Of a stretch of DNA of 64,000 bases, positions 55,836-64,000 are shown in pieces (the first letter of the stretch is position 1; each line of letters opens with the position of its first letter). Below the pieces are notes generated by a model. The model was not told the origin of the DNA. It did not search any database and worked only from the letters and a program-made list of their open reading frames with translations. Made by a program: the position numbers and the translations under genes. Source of the DNA: Psococerastis gibbosa (taxonomy: Eukaryota; Arthropoda; Insecta; Psocodea; Psocidae); assembly GCA_963971405.1 (NCBI GenBank), contig OZ020485.1, forward strand, positions 42,963,469 through 43,027,468, written 5' to 3'.

Positions 55836-55965
55836 AACTGACCTCCGCGAGTTGGGAGTCTGTAGATGTAGTACAAAATCGAAATGTTTGGGAGGCTGTT
55901 GTTGAGCCCATCAAGGGCTGTAGAGCTAGAAGAGGAAGAAGACGAACTGTATACGTTGTAAATAA
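55836..55965 (+). pseudogene. LINE ORF2 tail remnant
   Basis: Reads RWKNELETDLRELGVC and then a PIKGCRARRGRRR-like end (AHQGL/GLxSxKRKK in frame), ending GAGGAAGAAGACGA. Same tail type as 2294-2430. Confidence 0.5.
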
Positions 55966-56087
55966 GCCATACCTTACATATTAATTTTACAGCGTACAGT
56001 ATTGAAAATTTGCTACTTTTCTGCCTTCCTGGAACTGTAATTTTATGGCTTCGAAGACCACAGCTACCAAATTAAATTAAATGAATA

Positions 56088-56292
56088 AATAAATTTTGAC
56101 TTTTTGTTGTTCTATTACTAAGCCAACCTAGCGGAGTTAGGGCTATAAAGCCCACTCTTACACTCAACTAGGAAGGCCCGGGACCGCCTGCGCTTTACAT
56201 ACCCTCCGAAGCATGGCCAGAAAAGTGTGGGACTCGAACCAACAACCTTTCGGGTGAAAGTCGGAGTCTGTACCACGACTCTACATGTCCTG
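56088..56292 (-). repeat. tRNA-derived SINE, family A, copy 7
   Basis: Full length with the best preserved head: minus strand GAGTCGTGGTACAGACTCCG, then CTTTCACCCGAAAGG and TTGGTTCGAGTCCCAC. It sits ~30 bases inside the intron from the Osiris exon 3 donor. Confidence 0.85.
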
Positions 56293-56325
56293 ATTATTAA
56301 ATTAATTATTATTAAATTAACGTAC

Positions 56326-56615
56326 CTTCCATAGCAGTGTCTTTAAGTGAAAACTTCATAGTGTGCGACTCGAGGAGTTTCGCCATCCTGTCCAGCAGCA
56401 GTGTGCTCCAGTCGTTGTCGACTATCTCCGAGACGTATTGACTGCTGACACGACCGTTTTCATGATGGTGCCACGGTAGATTGAGCCTGCCATTGATGGC
56501 GCTGCTACCCAAATTAAAAATCTGAGACTCTCTGTCCAACGACCGACCGTCCCGAACGAGGTCAGCAAATTCAGTTACGGGAATTCTATCTTCTTTGATG
56601 ACGTTATCGAGGTAC
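56326..56615 (-). CDS. Osi: Osiris-family protein, exon 3
   Basis: The acceptor ATTTTCTGTAG precedes 56615 and the donor GTACGT follows 56326. Phase in 2, phase out 1; both junctions keep frame. It reads YLDNVIKEDRIPVTEFADLV, RDGRSLDRESQIFNLG and a WHHHENGRVSS patch, ending LLESHTMKFSLKDTAMEG. The [FY]-LD-x-[AV]-I-x-x-D-x-I-P-[LV]-T-[DE]-x-x-x-LVRDG motif directly after the upstream CLK block is diagnostic of Osiris proteins. The KFSL-D segment leads into the basic and hydrophobic core of the next exon. Confidence 0.93.
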
Positions 56616-56639
56616 CTACAGAAAATGAATACATTACAA

Positions 56640-57061
56640 TTTAATCTTAAGAGAACATGCTTCGTTGAAAATTAGCACCCCGAAATTAATTTTATTGTTT
56701 TTATTGTTTTTTTTTTTTTTAATTGACAAAGCAAGTTAGAATGATTTGGCCCATGTAAGTTTTAGAAGTCTACTCCATTCACCAGATAATAGGAAATGTT
56801 AAATTGTTTGTACCTTAATTCTGTCATAAAAACCATTGGGGACTAAAATTTCGGGTAAAATATAATTTTTGGAAAAACTACAAAACCGAAAAGTAAAAAT
56901 ACCCAATGCATGAACAATTAGTTTCTACAACTTTCATGAGCCAAATTTTTAATAACCTACTGAATTAATGAAATAAAACATGAAATGTATTTAATGTTGG
57001 GGTGCCAATTTCCTACGTAGCTCTTAATGATTATGAAAGTAAATTCAAAATTGAGGTTTCG
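56640..57061. other. Osiris intron, nothing recognised
   Basis: AT-rich intronic sequence. Confidence 0.4.
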
Positions 57062-57190
57062 CTTAGGCGGCTATTCCACTTGTCAATATTCCGTCATTTG
57101 TGCATCAATAATTGATGAGATGACATAGAGTAAAGAAAAAATCTCATCAATTATTGAAGAAAAATTGACAAGTGGAATAGCCGCCTTAGC
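57062..57190. mobile_element. MITE family E, complete copy
   Basis: CTTAGGCGGCTATTCCACTT and its complement AAGTGGAATAGCCGCCTTAG bound ~130 bp, with inner inverted TCAATAATTGATGAGAT and ATCTCATCAATTATTGA. In the Osiris intron. Confidence 0.88.
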
Positions 57191-57354
57191 TACTGATAAA
57201 AAGAAGAAATCGTCACATAAATGACAATCAGGAAGGTGTTCGAAAGCTACCTATCGTATAAAAACTGGTACGGTAGGTAGTCTAGACCATACTTATAACG
57301 AAAAAAAAAAATAAAACAGCAGTACAATGAGGGATGACGTAATGCAATCTAATA

Positions 57355-57600
57355 GTAGTAGTAGCATGGTTTGACACAGTCCCAGGCCACGGTGTGGGCC
57401 CATAGGACTCCAGTGGACCTCCTGATTATAGTGGATTCCGAACCACTTGGGAAACACAGTGAAGTCACACGATTACTTCGGAGGTGACCAGGACAAATCC
57501 TACCATGTTTCCCTACCGGCACTGTGCACACGACCAATTTATCTGCAGCTCTGAACCTGCTCTGGTCCGCTGGATTCAACTTGGTATGGCGGCCGGCTAG
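57355..57600 (-). repeat. family C short form
   Basis: Contains TAGTGGATTCCGAACCACTT and CCTACCATGTTTCCCTACCG. Its right end runs into a 243-bp tandem array. Confidence 0.82.
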
Positions 57601-58085
57601 GACAAATATTAAGTAAGTTAAATAATTCTGGTGCTATATATTGGTAGGATTTGGTAAAATTTGCTATGTATGCACTTGGTACTACAAGGTGCTCAATTCT
57701 TCTAGTATTTGCTGGTCTAGGCCCATAAAGTAAATTCACCTGATGTTTTATTATAGGCTTATTTATATGCACACGACCAATTTATCTGCAGCTCTGAACC
57801 TGCTCTGGTCCGCTGGATTCAACTTGGTATGGCGGCCGGCTAGGACAAATATTAAGTAAGTTAAATAATTCTGGTGCTATATATTGGTAGGATTTGGTAA
57901 AATTTGCTATGTATGCACTTGGTACTACAAGGTGCTCAATTCTTCTAGTATTTGCTGGTCTAGGCCCATAAAGTAAATTCACCTGATGTTTTATTATAGG
58001 CTTATTTATATGCACACGACCAATTTATCTGCAGTTTTGAACCTGCTCTGGTCCGCTGGATTCAACTTGGTATGGCGGCCGGCCA
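57531..58085 (-). repeat. 243-bp tandem duplication (2.3 units)
   Basis: Units 57531-57773 and 57774-58016 appear identical base for base. A partial third unit at 58017-58085 differs at a few sites. Each unit encodes on the minus strand YGPRPANTRRIEHLVVPSAY and then SYQYIAPELFNLLN. This resembles the C-terminal tail of CR1/Jockey-type reverse transcriptases (xxLVVP...F..APxLWNxLP). A single related module follows the family C copy at 61617. Confidence 0.85.
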
Positions 58086-58223
58086 ATGTAATCTAACTAA
58101 GCCTGAGGACTATATTAGAGGATCCTCTCTCTCAGCCACTGCTCTATTTGAGATGTTGTGGTCAGCAACATGAAACATGCCGCGTTTTTGCCTTGGCAAT
58201 TAAGGAATGGTTCCCATAAGGGT

Positions 58224-58548
58224 CAGGGCTGGATTTATGTTTTCTCCGCCAATGGGCACATGACAGGCTGCCCCCCCCCCCCGTACGCCCCCCGACACAA
58301 CCCCTGCTAAAACTTTTGTTAATAAGAAAATATTATAATTTACTGAAAGCTCACTCACACCGCGCTGAGCGGCCGCCGCTGCTACTTCTTGCGTTAGCAT
58401 CATTAGCACCAGCGCCGCATCCAAAATGCTCAAAATTGCCCCCTAAAATTTGCCGCCCTTAAAATGTGCCACCCCTAAAATGTGCCGCCCTTAAAATGTG
58501 CTACCCTGGGCACGTGCCCATGTTGCCCATGCGGTAAACCCGGCCCTA
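58224..58548. mobile_element. hAT-like MITE with internal short repeats
   Basis: Ends CAGGGCTGGATTTATG and GTAAACCCGGCCCTA. Flanks ATAAGGGT (58216-58223) and ATTAGGGT (58549-58556), 7 of 8 matching. Internal AAAATGTGCC units recur three times at ~58460-58500. A poly-C tract lies at ~58270-58281. Confidence 0.75.
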
Positions 58549-58589
58549 ATTAGGGTTAGGTAGACCCAGGCCAGGAGTAAAAAATTATT

Positions 58590-58668
58590 AATTTACTGTC
58601 GTGTCTTGAACCTCGGCCTTCCGTTTCATAATCTAATTCTCTACCGACTGGACTGTCCCTGACCATAG
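58590..58668 (-). repeat. tRNA-like element
   Basis: Minus strand reads AGTCCAGTCGGTAGAGAATT (A-box) and GCCGAGGTTCAAGACACGAC (B-box) at tRNA spacing. The arms do not close well, so it is a tRNA-derived repeat and not a functional tRNA gene. Confidence 0.5.
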
Positions 58669-58771
58669 ACCTACCTACAGGGTTACTTGTACATTCGTAA
58701 TAATCCTAGATTGAAAGAATTTCTATGCGACTACACTATTATTAATAAGCTACTCTCATATACAGGTACAG

Positions 58772-59013
58772 CCGGCCGCCTTACCAAGTTGAATCCAGCT
58801 GACTAAAGCAGGTTCAAAGATGCAGATAACTTGGTAGTGTGCACAGTGCCGGTAGGGAAACATGGTAGGACTTGTCCTGGTCACCTCCGAACTAATCGTG
58901 TGACTTCACTGTGTTTCCCAAGTGGTTCGGAATCCATTATAATCAGGAGGTCCCCTGTCCTATGGGCCCACACCGTGGCCTGGGACTGTGTCCAACCATA
59001 CTACCTCTACATA
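58772..59013 (+). repeat. family C short form
   Basis: Plus-strand copy: VPVGKHGRTCPGHLRTNRVT and FPSGSESIIIRRS, then WAHTVAWDCVQPYY. Ends ~40 bp from the Osiris exon 2 donor. Confidence 0.82.
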
Positions 59014-59055
59014 TACAGGTACAGGTACATAGCCAAACTCAAGAAGCATTCTTAC

Positions 59056-59404
59056 CTGAAAGACTGGACCTTAAGACAATGATACAACAGGACAACGTAT
59101 TCCTTCAGCTGTATTAGGTCTTTTTCAGTACTGCCTTTAGAAAACTTCCAGTTAAGGACTGACTCCACCCTTTTGCTGATTTTGTGGCTACATTCTTGGT
59201 ATATGTCGGCAAATGTCGTGACAGTGTCCTCAAAGCCGTTGGTTTGCTCCCTCTCTGGCTGTGGCGCGTCTTCAGGGACACTGACGTCGTCGAGATTCGT
59301 CGAGTTCTTTAGGGCAACTTTCAGTGGCATTGGGTGTACGATGATGGGCTTGAAATCCTTAATAATATCATTGTCTTCTACAGCATTGTCATTAATATCT
59401 GAAA
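59056..59404 (-). CDS. Osi: Osiris-family protein, exon 2
   Basis: The acceptor GGTTTTACAG precedes 59404 and the donor GTAAGA follows 59056. Phase in 1 (G+TT = Val), phase out 2 (AG+G = Arg). It reads VSDINDNAVEDNDIIKDFKP, PLKVALKNSTNLDDVSVPED, an acidic linker, then TFADIYQECSHKISKRVESV and LLYHCLKVQSF. The paired cysteines (ECS... HCLK) followed by SFRYLD across the junction are the two-Cys region that precedes the LxRFLD motif in Osiris proteins. The stretch before the first Cys is longer and more acidic than usual. A decayed inverted copy of the first half lies at 51866-52060. Confidence 0.9.
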
Positions 59405-60582
59405 CTGTAAAACCGTTTTAAACTCTAACTAGGTCCATTATTATGTTGAATAAATACTTTGATTGTATTGCATATAAGGTGCAGGTACACCATGGCATTT
59501 AATATGAGAACTGTAAAAAGCATAAGCTACAAGGTAACCGGTATAAACAGGGGCTCGTTGTTGTAAGCAAATGAGGCAGTGACTCAACTAATTTTCAAAT
59601 GTAATACGAGGGCCGATAGATTAAAGCAGTTTCTTTTTTGAACATTAAAAATGTAGGCTATCCAAATTACAAAAATTGTAGAAGAAAAAGTTAAAACTTT
59701 CAAAATACCGTGAAAAAGAGCTATGAAGAAAATTAGCTCAAAAAATCACATGTTCAATAGCGTTGATGTGGTGCCTACTGTCTATCTATTGCTTTGAGGC
59801 ACTCACAATGTTAGGTTGCAAAGTGCTCAAAAGTCGTGAATACGTTTTTGTAATGTTTTTTTGGACTTAAACGATGAGGCTGCTGAAAATATTGCCTCTT
59901 AAACATACCCTATTAGCTTAACAAACACTCATTCCACCCCCCCCCCCCCCATTAAGCTAACTTGAATTCTCAACAATTCTTGAGGAATACGTAGATTAAC
60001 TAATTCATTCAGTTTTTGGAGGATTTTGTCAGCAGAGGAAGCTTATGAACTGTACAGTTCATACCATCATTTCCATTTTATGATGGAATAAGTGACTAAG
60101 GGCTTCTCAAAATTAAAGTACACTGTATCAGGCTAAGATACAAGGAGGGAGGATTTCTAATCAAATGCTCAACTTTTTCTCCATCCCCCCCCCCCCCCAC
60201 GCGACACAAATATTTCTAAATCCACACTTGTATTGTAGTCCTATCAATTCCAAGTATATTTTACCTTTACGTCAGCACACCAGTTACTCGTATTACCAAT
60301 CTCAATCGAGTTGAGTGATTTTCCGCTTTCAAATTATTCCAAAACCAGCTCATTCAAACACTCCTATTATATTATTACTTGAAGAAGCCTACCTATACTA
60401 TAAGGTTAGAATTTCTAGACGCATTTTTTTATACCTATACTGGGCAATACATTGATTTGAAATGGAACCCTCATTCTTTTTGTTGCATAGCAGAAAATTG
60501 CGGCCTTTCTCTTTTTCAAACAATTTATGCTATCATTCTAAGGGGTAATTTCTATGATATAAAATCGATGACGTAGTCCCAC
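59405..60582. other. Osiris intron 1
   Basis: No recognised gene. Poly-C tracts at 59937-59950 and 60185-60199, neither with a recognisable TIR. Confidence 0.5.
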
Positions 60583-60781
60583 CTTCACTGCGTAAAGATT
60601 TTCCAACAACTTCCTTCCTAACAGGGCTCTGTAGTAAGGTATTGACGACGCTGTAATTCACTGTATCCAACGAAGGTTCTCCTGCCACGACACAAAACAC
60701 CACTACTGCCACTGCTGTGGACACTAGCATTGCCACCCGAACCATAGCCAGCACCGAACAGACTGTTGAAAACGTCAACAT
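60583..60781 (-). CDS. Osi: Osiris-family protein, exon 1 (signal peptide)
   Basis: ATG at 60781 opens MLTFSTVCSVLAMVRVAMLV. A second in-frame ATG (Met13, 60745) gives MVRVAMLVSTAVAVVVFCVV followed by AGEPSLD, a textbook signal peptide with cleavage after the hydrophobic run. The rest (VNYSVVNTLLQSPVRKEVVG) leads to donor GTGGGA after 60583, phase 1 out. A TATAAAA at 60792-60798 places the likely transcription start near 60767, downstream of the first ATG. I therefore prefer Met13 as the real start. Confidence 0.85.
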
Positions 60782-60798
60782 GGCAACGAGGTTTTATA
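60767..60798 (-). promoter_or_regulatory. Osiris core promoter (TATA plus Inr-like)
   Basis: TATAAAA spans 60798-60792. 31 bases downstream of its first T is the A of TTTTCAACA (60767), fitting the TCA initiator rule of arthropods. The promoter overlaps the first in-frame ATG, which is why that ATG is probably not used. Inference from spacing only. Confidence 0.5.
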
Positions 60799-60898
60799 AT
60801 CTCGGTTCGTATTTTCCACTGACCGCTTCGTTCAGTTCCACTGAATTGGAACATGTAGGACTAGTGGTGATGATTCTAAAAATGGTAACTCCATTAAT

Positions 60899-61286
60899 AG
60901 GGTGCCCATTCCATTGACCGGCTAGGGCTATTTCCAAAAACGGTGACGTGGTAGCAGACATTCAAGACTTAGGTGGCGTTTCCAACGACCTCGCATTGCA
61001 GAATTGACGGAAATGTTTATTTTCCTCTATGCCATAGTTAAAATTGATCAATGATCATACAGTAAAATCACAAACAAACAAACTAAAATTAAAAAAATGG
61101 CGTCATGGGATATGTTAAGTACAAACATTTTAATAGATTTCTATAAAAAGAAAAATTCTAATTTCCGTCAATGTCATTTGCATTCTGCAATGCGAGACCG
61201 GTGGAAACGCAACCTAAGTCTTGAATGTCTGCTACCACGTCACTGTTTTTGGAAATATCCCTAGCCGGTCAATGGAATGGGCGCCT
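60899..61286. mobile_element. MITE family D, copy 4, in the Osiris upstream region
   Basis: Starts GGTGCCCATTCCATTGACCG, ends CGGTCAATGGAATGGGCGCC. Its near edge is ~100 bp upstream of the TATA box. Confidence 0.88.
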
Positions 61287-61325
61287 ATAAATGGTAACTC
61301 CATTGGTTGCAGTAGGGAAGATATG

Positions 61326-61341
61326 AATGAATGAATGAATG
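61326..61341. repeat. (GAAT)n microsatellite
   Basis: Four GAAT units. Confidence 0.7.
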
Positions 61342-61612
61342 TATTAAATATAGAACAATTTAAATACAATAATTGTAAAGCCCCACATGAAGGCCTATAA
61401 CAATTTACTGTACTCTAAAACTAAAGAAAAAAAATGCAATTAGACTTAATTTAACTTATTAAACTACACTTACATATTAATAACAGATCTCTCGTAAACA
61501 CATAACAGTCTAGTCCACTATTTCAAATAAAGATTCCACCTCTTCCCGTCTCATCAGCCATTCCCGGACGAATTTGGAAAATTTATTTATTGACCGCGAC
61601 CCAGGACAAATA
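61342..61612. other. no gene seen
   Basis: AT-rich upstream flank. Confidence 0.3.
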
Positions 61613-61616
61613 TTAG

Positions 61617-62018
61617 TAGTAGTATGGTTTGACACAGTCCCAGGCCGCGGTGTGGGCCCATAGGACTCCAGTGGACCTCCTGATTATAGTGGATTCCGAA
61701 CCACTTGGGAAACACAGTGAAGTCACACGATTAGTTCGGAGGTGACCAGGACAAGTCCTACCATGTTTCCCTACCGGCACTGTGCACACGACCAATTTAT
61801 CTGCAGCTCTGAACCTGCTCTGGTCCGCTGGATTCAACTTGGTATGGCGGCCGGCTAGGACAAATATTAAGTAAGTTAAATAATTTTGGTGCTATATATT
61901 GGTAGGATTTGGTAAAATTTGCTATGTACTTGGTACTACAAGGTGCTCAATTCTTCTAGTATTTGCTGGTCTAGGCCCATAAAGTAAATTCACCTGATGT
62001 TTTATTATAGGCTTAACT
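61617..62018 (-). repeat. family C short form plus LINE-tail module
   Basis: 61617-61860 is a C copy and 61791-62018 is a single unit of the module that is tandemly duplicated at 57531. Here it is colinear and unduplicated, the likely ancestral arrangement. Confidence 0.82.
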
Positions 62019-62094
62019 TAGTCAAAAACAAAACATTATAAAGTACTACCCGGCCACGATAAGATGACATTTGGAACCGAAATTAGACCAAATG

Positions 62095-62325
62095 GAAAGG
62101 ACTAGACTTGGTGGGATTTGAACCCACGATTTACGCCTAGCCGGGAATTGTAGTCCAGAGGCTAAAAGGCGACGCCCCGGTTAGGCGTAGGTCATGGGTT
62201 CGAATCACGCTGAATCCAGTTTTTTCATACCCTCTAATTTCGGTTATAATGAGGAGGTTCAACCAAAGTTGGTTTTAATGTCAGTGTTATATATACCATA
62301 TTATACTGCAATGTAATGACTTTTA
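62095..62325. repeat. SINE family B, paired diverged copies
   Basis: A minus B-box region TGGGATTTGAACCCACG and a plus copy CATGGGTTCGAATCACGC, then TCTAATTTCGGTTATAATG and the arm AACCAAAGTTGGTTTTAATG. Confidence 0.75.
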
Positions 62326-62329
62326 GAAC

Positions 62330-62577
62330 ACTTGGTTTATAAGTGTTCGCCAAATGTGCCGGGTAGTGTCCGTACAAAATATCATGTACCGTAAATCAAA
62401 CTCAATGACCTAATTATGTAGATAACTTTGTCGACTCAGGGAACTTTTTATCGCCTCAAATTTTTAATTTGGTACCTATAGGTACAATACGGGATTTCCC
62501 CTTTCCACATTTTTTATTTATTAGTAATAGAAACAATAAAAAAATCCTTATTTATTTATTTATATATAATACAAAGC
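62330..62577. other. no gene seen
   Basis: AT-rich. Confidence 0.3.
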
Positions 62578-62752
62578 CCATGGCCGTGCCCAGGGGGTTG
62601 GTTCATAGGGTCCGGACCCCCCCCCCCCCGAAATAAATTTTTGTAATGGTAAACTGTATGGTTATAAGAATTTACCCATTAATTCATTAATAAGTTACGT
62701 AAAAAAAAATTTGGACACCACCCGAAATCAAAACCTCATGGGCACGGGCATG
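62578..62752. mobile_element. hAT-like MITE
   Basis: CATGGCCGTGCCCAGG start, CCCCCCCCCC tract at ~62618, body CATTAATTCATTAATAAG as at 35151, end GGGCACGGGCATG. The target duplication is not clear. Confidence 0.65.
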
Positions 62753-63811
62753 ATTGAGCCCTACTATACACTTTCAGTGTCGACAATATATTTTCAAGGA
62801 AAACAATTAATTATATTATACCTGTATTTATAAATACAATTTACAATATATTCTATTTTATAACTTTTTTGGGCCAGGAATCCACTGAAACCGTACTATG
62901 GTGATTTGGGATTCTCTTTGACACCGGGAATAGGATTAAATTATTGTAAGTAAACCCCAAGGTGTCTCTGACTTTATTATTTTGAATTTCCCGGGCATTT
63001 TGGATGCACTCTTTTGTTGTTTAAAACAATTGAATCAATGCGAGTTAATAGCTCACACCTTGAGGTTTATTATAACACCGTCACATTATACCTTGGGGTA
63101 TATTTACAATAATTTAATCCTAATCTCTAAATAATAATAAAACTAGTCCTAAATTGCCGTAGTATGGCTACAGTAGCGTCCTCAGGACATCCCTAACGTA
63201 TAAGGTATCAGAGTTTCACCACAATCTGATTAATGGCTTTGGAATACATATAGGGAAAAAAACGGGGTTATTTATAAGCTGTATTCTGTAATATGATTCT
63301 GTAGATAGCTAGGCTTCATTACATTAGATTATAATATATTATATCCATCCATTAAGAACAATGCACTGTACTGTACAATAGCCATCGGCAAGGGTGACAC
63401 CAGGGGCAGTTTCCCCATAGAGAGCCGCTGCCCTCCCCCTTGAGTTTCGAAAATGGTTTAAATGAATTTCAGTTATCATAATATGCTGTCCATATACTGT
63501 ATATATTGTATATATAAACTAAGCTTGAAGAAACGAAATACATTTATTATTTATTTATTTATTTATTAATTAGTTAGTGTTGGCTACATCAGTTAATATT
63601 GAATATTAAAGATCCACTGATGGTTGGACAACAATTTTTGACGGACCAAATCTTCGTATCTTCTTCAGGTATGTAGGTTATTAAACAGTCTTGTCACAAG
63701 AAGAAGATAAGCTTATTTCGTTTAAGCCAGTTGCTCAGAAAAATTTTACTATTTCAATAAATTTTCTATTTGTTTTAATTTTTTTAATGACTTTAATGGA
63801 CCCAGGCCTGC
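62753..63811. other. no gene; family I-related patch at 62935-63115
   Basis: 62935-63115 resembles family I (TTTGAATTTCCCGGGCATTTT, CAATTGAATC, AACACCGTCACATTATACC). A (TTTA)n array lies at ~63549-63568. No exon-like segment. Confidence 0.4.
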
Positions 63812-64000
63812 TAATAGTGGCCCATAGGCACTTGTCCAATGCCAACGACTCCATGGATTTCGGACATTATTTGTATTGTTTCCGTAGGAATTTTGGGCCA
63901 TTAGCAAACTGGTATACGTTCTCGATTTCAACCTACACTGGCTACAAGTGATAATGGAGAAGCTGAGACAAGCTTACCAGTTACCATCAAACAAGCGAAA
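63812..64000 (+). repeat. interspersed repeat K, copy 2
   Basis: CACTTGTCCAATGCCAACGA, TTCGGACATTATTTG, GGAATTTTGGGCCATTAGCA and GAGAAGCTGAGACAAGC align with 42024-42200. Continues past the window end. Confidence 0.65.

Overview
This is 64 kb of AT-rich nuclear DNA from an arthropod, most probably an insect. There are no bacterial features such as dense operons or Shine-Dalgarno sites. Coding sequence lies in short exons bounded by GT/AG sites with kilobase introns, and most of the window is interspersed repeats. The two genes I recognise are an Osiris-family (DUF1676) gene and a corticotropin-releasing-factor-binding protein (CRF-BP). Osiris genes are known from insects and relatives, which drives the host call. 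A hemipteran such as a planthopper is my guess from repeat style only and is not demonstrated.

Layout. Both genes are on the minus strand. CRF-BP: five exons joined by matching splice phases run from 27746 down to a stop codon at 19608. A phase-compatible upstream exon lies at 34681-34807; the signal-peptide exon was not found. Near 34.3-36.0 kb are two further exon-like pieces (an ATG exon and an acidic C-terminal exon) whose splicing is unresolved. Osiris: four exons from 60781 down to 53286, with a TATA box upstream and a poly(A) signal downstream. The annotated stop is a TAG in a TAG-CTAG context. It is followed in the same frame by 135 further open, clearly protein-like codons (53285-52881), so a stop-codon-readthrough extension is the most striking candidate in the window.

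The rest is a repeat landscape. It includes one decayed LINE with reverse transcriptase (29.3-31.3 kb), about ten 3' remnants of other LINEs, and four tRNA-like or SINE-like families. It also has hAT-type MITEs with verifiable 8-bp target duplications (many carrying long poly-G/poly-C tracts), TTAA-flanked piggyBac-like MITEs, two related TIR families, a solo LTR, an ~860-bp element clustered and inverted at 13.3-17.0 kb, and a recent 243-bp tandem duplication. Two host exons have left decayed copies: an inverted copy of Osiris exon 2 at ~51.87-52.06 kb and a tandem copy of a CRF-BP exon at ~25.66-25.80 kb.

The two genes have no evident functional connection. CRF-BP is expected to be a secreted binder of CRF-like (DH44-type) peptides. 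Osiris proteins are secretory-pathway or membrane proteins of cuticle-forming epithelia.
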